The position numbers were made by a program, and so were the translations under genes. From assembly GCA_049511415.1 (NCBI GenBank), contig JBEKYC010000003.1:224242-288241 (forward strand): a stretch of 64,000 nt of DNA, in the 5' to 3' direction. The stretch is from Bog-159 sp049511415 (GTDB lineage: Bacteria; Acidobacteriota; Terriglobia; Bryobacterales; Bryobacteraceae). Shown here piece by piece: positions 57,703-64,000 of the stretch (its first letter is position 1; each line of letters starts with the position of its first letter). Below the pieces are notes generated by a model, which saw only the letters and a program-made list of their open reading frames with translations, was not told the DNA's origin and did not search any database.

Positions 57703-58830
57703 TTGCCATCCGCCATCCTCGCCCTGGAAGACGGCGCCGTCTTCGAGGGCAGGAGTTTTGGTGCGCCTGCCGAGCGATCCGGCGAGGTCGTCTTCAACAC
57801 CGCCATTACCGGCTACCAGGAAATATTCACCGATCCGTCATACGCCGGCCAGATCGTGATTCTCACCAACCCGCAAATTGGGAATTACGGAACCAACGAC
57901 GCCGACAACGAGTCGAGCCGTGCGTTTATCGAGGGCCTGGTGGTGCGCGAGTTTTCACCGATCACCAGCAATTGGCGGTCGCACGAAGAAGCGCGCGAGT
58001 TTCTGGGCCGGCAGGGCATTCCGGTGATTTCGGATTTGGATACGCGCGCGCTGGTGCGGCATCTGCGGACGCGCGGCGTCATGCGGGGCGTGCTGTCGGC
58101 AATTGAAACTGACGCGGCCAAGCTGGTGGAAAAAGCGCGGCAGATCCCCACCATGGCGGGTCTGGATCTGGCTAGCCGCGTTTCCACCACCGAGCCCTAC
58201 GGATGGGACAAGCCCGTGGAGCCGTGCTCGCCCTCCGACCTAGTGCCGCCGCCCGCCGCGCCGCGCTTTCACGTGGTGGCTTACGATTTCGGCATCAAGA
58301 AGAATATCTTGCGGCGCCTGGTGCAGGTGGGCTGCCGGGTTACGGTGGTGCCCGCGTTGACCTCCGCCGATGACGTACTTGCGCTGCAGCCCGACGGCGT
58401 CTTCCTATCCAACGGTCCCGGCGATCCGGAGCCGCTGCAGACGCAAGTGGCAAACGTCCGCCAGTTGATGGGCAAGACGCCCATCTTCGGCATCTGCCTG
58501 GGACACCAGATCCTGGGACTGGCGAGCGGCGGACGCACCTACAAATTGAAATTCGGCCATCGCGGCGCGAATCACCCGGTGATCAACCAATTGACGAACA
58601 AAGTGGAGATCACGTCCCACAATCACGGTTTCGCGGTGGACCCGGATTCGCTGAATCTGAACGAGGTCGATATCACGCACATGAATCTGAACGATCAGAC
58701 GCTGGAGGGTTTCCGGCATCGCAACTATCCCGCGTTCTGCGTGCAATACCATCCGGAGGCGGCTCCAGGGCCGCACGATTCGCACTATCTGTTCGACGAT
58801 TTCGTGAAGCTGATGGCGGAAGGGCGCTAA
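57703..58830 (+). CDS. carA: Carbamoyl-phosphate synthase small subunit
   Basis: A 375-residue glutamine amidotransferase subunit. It begins at TTG 57703 (PSAILALEDGAVFEGRSFG), preceded by GGGAGGA. The N-terminal domain contains NTAITGYQEIFTDPSYAGQIVILTNPQIGNYG, and the glutaminase has Cys265 in PIFGICLGHQIL and His in VQYHPEA. It feeds ammonia to CarB for pyrimidine and arginine synthesis. The gene pair carAB is separated by 3 bp. Confidence 0.97.
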   Translation: MPSAILALEDGAVFEGRSFGAPAERSGEVVFNTAITGYQEIFTDPSYAGQIVILTNPQIGNYGTNDADNESSRAFIEGLVVREFSPITSNWRSHEEAREFLGRQGIPVISDLDTRALVRHLRTRGVMRGVLSAIETDAAKLVEKARQIPTMAGLDLASRVSTTEPYGWDKPVEPCSPSDLVPPPAAPRFHVVAYDFGIKKNILRRLVQVGCRVTVVPALTSADDVLALQPDGVFLSNGPGDPEPLQTQVANVRQLMGKTPIFGICLGHQILGLASGGRTYKLKFGHRGANHPVINQLTNKVEITSHNHGFAVDPDSLNLNEVDITHMNLNDQTLEGFRHRNYPAFCVQYHPEAAPGPHDSHYLFDDFVKLMAEGR

Positions 58831-58833
58831 GCG

Positions 58834-61800
58834 ATGCCGCGGCGAAACGATCTGCACCGCATACTAATCATCGGCTCCGGACCCATCGTGATCGGGCAGG
58901 CCTGCGAATTCGATTACTCCGGCACGCAGGCCGCCAAGGCGCTGCGCGCGGACGGTTACGAAGTGATCCTGGTGAATTCCAATCCCGCCACCATCATGAC
59001 CGATCCGGATTTGGCCGACCGCACTTATATCGAGCCGCTGACGCGCCAGTATCTGGAAGAGATTATCCGGCGCGAACGGCCGGACGCCTTGCTCTCCACG
59101 GTCGGCGGGCAGACCGGCCTGAATCTGGCGGTGGAACTGGCCGAGGCGGGAGTGCTGGATCAATACGGCGTGGAACTGATCGGCGCCAAGATCGACGCTA
59201 TTAAGAAGGCGGAAGACCGCCTGCTCTTCAAAGACGCCATGCGGAAGATCGGCCTCGAGACCCCGCTATCCAGACTGGTGAGGACCGAAGCGGAAGCGTT
59301 GGAGTTCGCCGAGCGTATCGGCTACCCGTGCATCCTGCGGCCCAGTTTTACGCTGGGTGGCACGGGCGGCGGTATCGCCTACAACCGCGAAGATCTGGTG
59401 GAGATCATCGACCGCGGGCTGGCGCTCTCGCCGGTGCACGAAGTGCTGATCGAGGAAAGCGCGCTGGGCTGGAAGGAATTCGAGCTGGAGGTGATGCGCG
59501 ACCTGGCGGACAACGTGATCATCGTCTGCTCCATCGAAAACTTCGATCCCATGGGCGTGCACACCGGCGATTCCATTACGGTGGCGCCGGCCCAGACGCT
59601 GACCGATCGCGAATACCAGATGATGCGCGATGGCGCGATCCGCTGCCTGCGCGAGATCGGAGTGGATACCGGCGGATCGAACGTGCAATTCGCCATCGAT
59701 CCGCAGACCGGCCGCATGGTGATCATCGAGATGAATCCGCGCGTTTCGCGCAGTTCCGCGCTGGCTTCCAAAGCGACCGGATTTCCCATCGCCAAGATCG
59801 CGGCCAAGCTGGCGGTGGGTTACCGGCTGGACGAGATCCGCAACGACATCACACGCAAAACGCCGGCCTGTTTCGAGCCGACCATAGATTACGTGGTGGT
59901 GAAGATTCCGAAGTGGCAGTTCGAGAAATTTCCAGGCGCCGATCCCACGCTCGGCACGCAGATGAAGTCCGTCGGCGAAGTGATGGCCATCGGGCGCACG
60001 TTCAAGCAGGCAATGTGGAAGGGACTGCGCAGCCTGGAGACCGGAAAGGCTTTCGGCTCGGAAGAGCTGGACAAGAACCTGATCCCGCAAAAGCTGATCA
60101 CGCCCACGCCGGATCGTTTCAACTATATTCGATTCGCCTTCGAGAGCGGCTACACGGCCGCCGAGATCCACGAGATGACCTCCATCGACCCGTGGTTCCT
60201 GCGGCAGATTGAAGAGGTAATCCGCTTTCAGCCGGATCTGGGCACGAGCGCCGAGGGAGTCAGCAAAGCCACGATGCTGCAGGCGAAACGCTACGGCATT
60301 TCCGACGCGCAGATCGCCAAGGCCTGGAAGACGCCCGAACTGGTGGTGCGCGCGAAACGCAAGGCGCTGGGCGTGGTAGCGGTCTTCAATCGCGTGGATA
60401 CCTGCGCGGCGGAGTTCGAGAGCTTCACGCCGTACCTTTATTCGAGCTACGAGAGCGTCTCGGAGGCGGATCCTTCCAGCCGGAAGAAAGTCATGATTCT
60501 GGGTAGCGGGCCAAACCGCATCGGCCAGGGAATCGAGTTCGATTATTGCTGCTGCCATGCTTCGTTCGCGCTGCAATCGATGGACTATGAGTCCATTATG
60601 GTGAACTGCAATCCGGAGACGGTCTCCACGGATTACGACACCAGCGACCGGCTGTATTTCGAGCCGCTCACGCTGGAACACGTGCTCAACATATGCGACA
60701 CGGAGCGGCCGGACGGCGTGATCGTGCAGTTCGGCGGGCAGACGCCGCTCACGCTGGCGCTACCGCTCAAACGCCAGGGCGTACCGATCATCGGCACCGA
60801 TCCGGAAAATATCGACTTGGCCGAGGATCGCAAACTGTTCGGGAAGCTGCTGGAGGATCTGGGCATTCCGGCGCCGGAGAACGGATCGGCCACGAATGCG
60901 GAAGATGCCTGCGCCATCGCGCGGCGGATCGGCTATCCGGTGCTGGTGCGCCCGAGTTACGTCCTGGGCGGCCGCGCCATGGTGATCGCCTACGATGAAG
61001 AGATGGTGCGCGAGTACATGCGCGAGGCGGTGCGCTTCTCGCAGGATCGCCCGGTGCTGATCGACCGCTTTCTGGAAGATGCCACGGAAGTGGATGTGGA
61101 TGCGCTTTCCGATGGCGAGGATGTGCTGATCGCCGGCATCATGGAGCACATTGAAGAAGCCGGCGTGCATTCGGGCGACAGCTCGTGCGTGCTGCCGGCG
61201 CAATCCATTCCGCGGCGACAACTGGACTTGATCGAAGACTACACCGTGCGCCTGGCGAAGGCGCTGCACGTGATCGGGCTGATGAACGTGCAGTACGCCA
61301 TCAAGGACGGCATCGTGTATGTGCTGGAAGTGAATCCGCGCGCCTCGCGCACCGTGCCTTATGTCAGCAAGGCGACGGGCGTGCCGCTGCCCAAAATCGC
61401 CGTGGGGCTGATGCTGGGCAAGCGCATCCGCGATTTCACGGACGCCACCGGCGTGCTGCCGGTGCCGCAGGATTTCGTCAAATCGCCGGTGTTCCCGTTC
61501 AACAAATTTCCGGGCGTGGACCCCGCGCTTGGGCCGGAGATGCGCTCCACGGGCGAGGTGATGGGGGTGGGCGCGAATTTCGGTGAGGCGTTCGCCAAAG
61601 CGCAGATTAGCGCGGGCACGCCGCTGCCCGATAAAGGCACGGTGTTCATCAGCGTGAACGAGCACCACAAGCCGGAAGCGGTGGATGTGGCGCGCAAGTT
61701 CGTGGCCTTGGGATTCCAGCTTGTGGCCACGCGCGGGACTGCGGCGGCATTGCGCGCGGCGGGATTGACGTGCAAGACCGTGTTCAAGGTGAATGAAGGC

Positions 61801-62046
61801 CGTCCGAATGCGGTCGATCTGCTGAAGGCCGGCACGATTCAGCTTGCGGTTTATACCACGGCTGGAGCGCCGGCGTTCCACGACGAGAAGGCCATCCGGC
61901 GCAGCGCGGTGACGCATCGGGTGCCGTGCATCACGACCATGAGTGGCGCACGCGCGGCGGCGGAGGCCATGGCGGCACGGAAGCGGGACCCGATCCGGGT
62001 ATGGAGCTTGCAGGAGATTCACGCACGCGCGAAAGCCACGGTGTGA
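58834..62046 (+). CDS. carB: Carbamoyl-phosphate synthase large subunit
   Basis: A 1070-residue enzyme with two ATP-grasp halves: the first has IIGSGPIVIGQACEFDYSGTQA and RPSFTLGGTGGGIAYN, the second ILGSGPNRIGQGIEFDYCCCHA and RPSYVLGGRAMVIAYDEE. An MGS-like allosteric domain lies at about 930-1070 (TVFISVNEHHKPEAVDVARKFVALGFQLVATRGTAAAL). It is full length with no frameshift. Its GTGA end overlaps the next gene by 4 bp. Confidence 0.98.
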   Translation: MPRRNDLHRILIIGSGPIVIGQACEFDYSGTQAAKALRADGYEVILVNSNPATIMTDPDLADRTYIEPLTRQYLEEIIRRERPDALLSTVGGQTGLNLAVELAEAGVLDQYGVELIGAKIDAIKKAEDRLLFKDAMRKIGLETPLSRLVRTEAEALEFAERIGYPCILRPSFTLGGTGGGIAYNREDLVEIIDRGLALSPVHEVLIEESALGWKEFELEVMRDLADNVIIVCSIENFDPMGVHTGDSITVAPAQTLTDREYQMMRDGAIRCLREIGVDTGGSNVQFAIDPQTGRMVIIEMNPRVSRSSALASKATGFPIAKIAAKLAVGYRLDEIRNDITRKTPACFEPTIDYVVVKIPKWQFEKFPGADPTLGTQMKSVGEVMAIGRTFKQAMWKGLRSLETGKAFGSEELDKNLIPQKLITPTPDRFNYIRFAFESGYTAAEIHEMTSIDPWFLRQIEEVIRFQPDLGTSAEGVSKATMLQAKRYGISDAQIAKAWKTPELVVRAKRKALGVVAVFNRVDTCAAEFESFTPYLYSSYESVSEADPSSRKKVMILGSGPNRIGQGIEFDYCCCHASFALQSMDYESIMVNCNPETVSTDYDTSDRLYFEPLTLEHVLNICDTERPDGVIVQFGGQTPLTLALPLKRQGVPIIGTDPENIDLAEDRKLFGKLLEDLGIPAPENGSATNAEDACAIARRIGYPVLVRPSYVLGGRAMVIAYDEEMVREYMREAVRFSQDRPVLIDRFLEDATEVDVDALSDGEDVLIAGIMEHIEEAGVHSGDSSCVLPAQSIPRRQLDLIEDYTVRLAKALHVIGLMNVQYAIKDGIVYVLEVNPRASRTVPYVSKATGVPLPKIAVGLMLGKRIRDFTDATGVLPVPQDFVKSPVFPFNKFPGVDPALGPEMRSTGEVMGVGANFGEAFAKAQISAGTPLPDKGTVFISVNEHHKPEAVDVARKFVALGFQLVATRGTAAALRAAGLTCKTVFKVNEGRPNAVDLLKAGTIQLAVYTTAGAPAFHDEKAIRRSAVTHRVPCITTMSGARAAAEAMAARKRDPIRVWSLQEIHARAKATV

Positions 62047-63035
62047 AGCGCGCGCTGGCGCTGTTGGTTTTGCTGGCGGGCGCGGCTGGCGCACAGCCGC
62101 AACAGCTGCGCGTCGGCTCGATCGACTTCTACGGCTACGCGGGCTTGGACCTTGATGCCGTCCGGCCGCGGCTCCCGATTCATGTGGGCGATGCAGTCTC
62201 CGAAGACGATATGGAGAAGCTGATCGGGCGCATCAAGGAGGATGCTGAGGCCACCAACGTTAGCGGCATCTGTTGCGACGATAAAGCCGGGCTGATGCTC
62301 TACATCGCCCTGCGGGGCCGTTCGGCGCGCGATGTGCCGTACAACCCGGCGCCCAAGGGCGACGCGCGCCTGCCACGGACGGTGACCGATCTGGATAGCC
62401 AGTTCACGGACGCGGTGATGCAAGCCGTGAGCAAGGGAAACAGCGGCGAGGACCAGTCCAGGGGCTATGCTCTTTCGGCGGACCCGGCCGTTCGCGCGAA
62501 ACAGCTTGCCATGCGCGATTATGCGCTCAGCCACGAACGACTGATCGGCCGCGTGCTGGAATCCGCAAGCGATGCCGGACAGCGCGCTACCGCCGCGCGG
62601 CTGATGGGCTACGCGCGCCAGTCGCGGGCGCAAATCGCGGCTTTGGTTCGCGCCAGCCACGACCCGGACGACGACGTGCGCAACAACGCCACGCGCGCGC
62701 TTTGGGTTCTGGCAACTTCCAGTCCCGCGCGCGCCGCGCAGGTTCCGGCGGCAGGCTTCATCGAAATGCTGTATTCGCGCTCCTGGACCGACCGCAACAA
62801 ATCCAGCCTGCTGTTGGAGGTGTTGACGCGCACCCGCGATCCCAAGCTGCTGGCGGCGTTGCGGGCGAAGGCGCTCGATCCGCTGTTGGAGATGGCCGGC
62901 TGGCACAACGGCGGGCATGCTTACGGCGCCCGGATGATGTTGGGGCGTTGCGCGGGAATTGAGGAGAAGCGGCTGGAGAAGCTGGTGGAGGCGGGAGATC
63001 TGGCGCCGATCCTGGCCGCGCTAAATGCTCAATAG
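62043..63035 (+). CDS. Secreted HEAT-repeat-like protein
   Basis: A 330-residue protein, translationally coupled to carB by a GTGA overlap (GTG start at 62043; VKRALALLVLLAGAAGA signal peptide). The first half contains LRVGSIDFYGYAGLDLDAVRPRLPIHVGDAVSEDD. The second half has HEAT-like helical repeats (IAALVRASHDPDDDVRNNATRALWVLA, SLLLEVLTRTRDPKLLAALRAKALDPLLEMA). No catalytic site. Its link to carAB looks only positional. Confidence 0.75.
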   Translation: MKRALALLVLLAGAAGAQPQQLRVGSIDFYGYAGLDLDAVRPRLPIHVGDAVSEDDMEKLIGRIKEDAEATNVSGICCDDKAGLMLYIALRGRSARDVPYNPAPKGDARLPRTVTDLDSQFTDAVMQAVSKGNSGEDQSRGYALSADPAVRAKQLAMRDYALSHERLIGRVLESASDAGQRATAARLMGYARQSRAQIAALVRASHDPDDDVRNNATRALWVLATSSPARAAQVPAAGFIEMLYSRSWTDRNKSSLLLEVLTRTRDPKLLAALRAKALDPLLEMAGWHNGGHAYGARMMLGRCAGIEEKRLEKLVEAGDLAPILAALNAQ

Positions 63036-63106
63036 CGCCACACTGCTGACGGCAGCGCTTCGCCGGTCAGTAACCGAACGACGACGTTAGTATCGACCGC
63101 GAGCAT
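63029..63106 (-). pseudogene. vapC: VapC toxin stub (N-terminal 25 residues only)
   Basis: On the minus strand ATG 63104-63106 reads MLAVDTNVVVRLLTGEALPS and a few more residues to TGA at 63029. The D-T-N-V-V-V-R-L-L-T opening with the first catalytic Asp is the classic VapC PIN-domain start. About 100 further residues are missing; after residue 20 the sequence does not continue the fold. The start overlaps the end of the AbrB-type antitoxin gene, as in intact vapBC operons. The last bases overlap the 3' end of the HEAT-like gene. Confidence 0.78.
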
Positions 63107-63374
63107 GCCGCTCCGCGACCCCTTTCGAGATCGCCCTTTCCATTTGCTTCAATGTTTTCGGCCGTCCGGTGTAATGAAGGCAACCGACCACATCCTCTAA
63201 CCGCGAAGGGGGGAAGAGACTCACCGGCCGCAGCACGATTCCTCCGGGCGTATCCTCGACAGCGAACTCCGTGCCGGCATCCCAGTGATGCGCGTCACGA
63301 ATCGCCTTGGGCAGAGTCAGCCGGCCTTTGCTCAGTAGCCTCGCGGTTTTCATAGTTGTCGGCTTCGGCTTCAT
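63087..63374 (-). CDS. AbrB/MazE-type antitoxin (VapB-like)
   Basis: A 95-residue protein with a SpoVT-AbrB swapped-hairpin DNA-binding domain: SKGRLTLPKAIRDAHHWDAGTEFAVEDTPGGIVLRP. A C-terminal toxin-binding tail (LEDVVGCLHYTGRPKTLKQMERAI) follows. The start is set by the ATGA overlap with the upstream ThyX-like gene (ATG 63374); an internal ATG 63353 is also possible. Its partner vapC is truncated, so it is an antitoxin without a working toxin. Confidence 0.83.
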   Translation of the reverse strand: MKPKPTTMKTARLLSKGRLTLPKAIRDAHHWDAGTEFAVEDTPGGIVLRPVSLFPPSRLEDVVGCLHYTGRPKTLKQMERAISKGVAERHARGRY

Positions 63375-64000
63375 CGCTTCAGCAAATCCTCTTCCCAGGG
63401 CGGGGTCGCCTGCATGAGCCTGCCCAACTCCGGCTCCAACGCTTCCATCTTCAGCTTCATTTCCCAAGCTACCCGGCGATAACTGAAGTGGCCTTTCACG
63501 CCGCTGCGGACCCTGGCTATGTACTCGGCTTCCGCGAAGTCCATCTTAAACAGGAAGCGATTGCGCGCGCCAAAGGGCAGCAGATAGTGCGCTCCGGGCC
63601 GGGGCAGCCCCTGCATATCCGCCAAGGCCGATTCCATCGCTTTGCGATAGACAGGCAACGCGCCGGCATCGATCACCAGTTCGGGAGTCTCGTAGCCCAG
63701 GCGCCCGGCGTAGTTTTGCCGGAACTTCTGGCAACGCCGGTGACGGTGCAGATCGCGGTAGGCGCCGACATCGATCACGAAATCGTAGGCGTACAGGCCG
63801 CCATGAAAGCCGGCCAGCAGGTCGTCACGGCGAGCGCGGGTTTCGAGCGCGACGTCCAACACCTCCGCGCGGTGCGCCGCGCTCCAACCCCGCGCCATTT
63901 CGTACAATTCGCGGAACGGCCGGTCGGTCACGGGATACAGCAGTGTGGCGACGATGTCCGCAGGGATGTCGGCCGGATGGATCAGATCCACCTGAGGGGG
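63371..64000 (-). CDS. ThyX-like (FAD-dependent thymidylate-synthase-related) protein, C-terminal part, open at window edge
   Basis: The frame stays open to the window edge, so the N-terminus is missing; a GTG at 63991 is not the start. The visible 210 residues contain FVIDVGAYRDLHRHRRCQKFRQNYAG, the R-H-R-x-x-S/C-like ThyX motif in the form HRHRRCQ, then GALPVYRKAMESALADM and YLLPFGARNRFLFKMDFAEAEYIARVR, a ThyX-like C-terminal domain. In acidobacteria such proteins are often double-length and may not be thymidylate synthases. Residues for dUMP and FAD binding cannot be judged from this part. Confidence 0.65.
   Translation of the reverse strand, partial: PPQVDLIHPADIPADIVATLLYPVTDRPFRELYEMARGWSAAHRAEVLDVALETRARRDDLLAGFHGGLYAYDFVIDVGAYRDLHRHRRCQKFRQNYAGRLGYETPELVIDAGALPVYRKAMESALADMQGLPRPGAHYLLPFGARNRFLFKMDFAEAEYIARVRSGVKGHFSYRRVAWEMKLKMEALEPELGRLMQATPPWEEDLLKR

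Noticed and set aside
60760..62094. 444-residue minus-strand open frame, and a similar one at 59266-60681
   Set aside because: Antisense to carB, which is full length and conserved.
1..64000. tRNA, rRNA and riboswitch genes
   Set aside because: I looked for T-loop-like patterns and for a glycine riboswitch upstream of gcvT but saw no convincing fold. A covariance-model scan would settle it.

Overview
The window is a high-GC bacterial chromosome segment that most resembles a Bryobacter/Solibacter-type acidobacterium. This is inferred from gene content, not from a marker-gene search. The supporting content is: several secreted PQQ-type beta-propeller proteins starting with the W-P-Q-(W/F)-R-G signature, a carboxypeptidase-regulatory/TonB-type outer-membrane receptor, an ECF sigma factor translationally overlapping a large membrane serine/threonine kinase, an S9 peptidase, a ThuA-like protein, and a split (P1/P2) glycine decarboxylase. 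No rRNA, tRNA, CRISPR array, complete transposase or prophage was seen.

Layout. 1-4.2 kb: ThuA-like end, M19 dipeptidase, an FRG-domain gene of lower GC, and a DUF2961/GH172 protein. 4.5-6.5 kb: a NarL-type two-component pair. 6.7-14.3 kb: a disturbed stretch with an orphan HigA next to a decapitated higB, a truncated rnfC-like gene, an ECF sigma factor with a small membrane protein, a Uma2 gene with a nonsense codon, a beta-propeller protein, an MFS transporter, a retropepsin/DUF5678 pair, and a second MFS tail. 14.3-19.2 kb (minus): a tight operon of three tandem beta-propeller proteins, YjbR/MmcQ, GNAT and MaoC. 19.3-27 kb: CBM9-like protein, pentapeptide-repeat protein, a complete glycine cleavage cluster gcvT-gcvH-gcvPA-gcvPB, and a GT-C glycosyltransferase.

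27-35 kb (minus): TonB-type receptor, diheme cytochrome (frameshifted), parallel beta-helix lipoprotein, and a secreted protein with eleven 26-residue repeats. 35-40.3 kb: ECF sigma factor and kinase, then an island with a DUF433/DUF5615 toxin-antitoxin pair enclosed by a perfect 86-bp direct repeat, then DinB. 40.3-43.2 kb: ilvD and an ankyrin protein. 43.2-44.8 kb: non-coding sequence and a multiply frameshifted ankyrin gene. 44.9-52.6 kb: Ppx/GppA, SH3-type lipoprotein, class V aminotransferase, S9 peptidase, a thioredoxin-fold protein. 52.6-57.6 kb: zinc-ribbon coiled coil, a frameshifted TonB/ricin-lectin fusion, hydroxyacid dehydrogenase, glpX, Uma2. 57.7-63 kb: carA-carB and a secreted HEAT-like protein, followed by an AbrB antitoxin with a vapC stub and a ThyX-like gene running off the window.

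The core metabolic genes (gcv, ilvD, glpX, carAB) are intact. The accessory genes show an unusual density of decay: at least nine truncated, frameshifted or nonsense-interrupted genes. Small toxin-antitoxin or passenger modules repeatedly sit just beyond the 3' end of a resident gene, in two cases with a second copy of that gene's tail on the far side. The most distinctive candidate systems are the beta-helix/diheme-cytochrome/TonB-receptor locus, the tandem propeller operon, and the direct-repeat-bounded toxin-antitoxin island.
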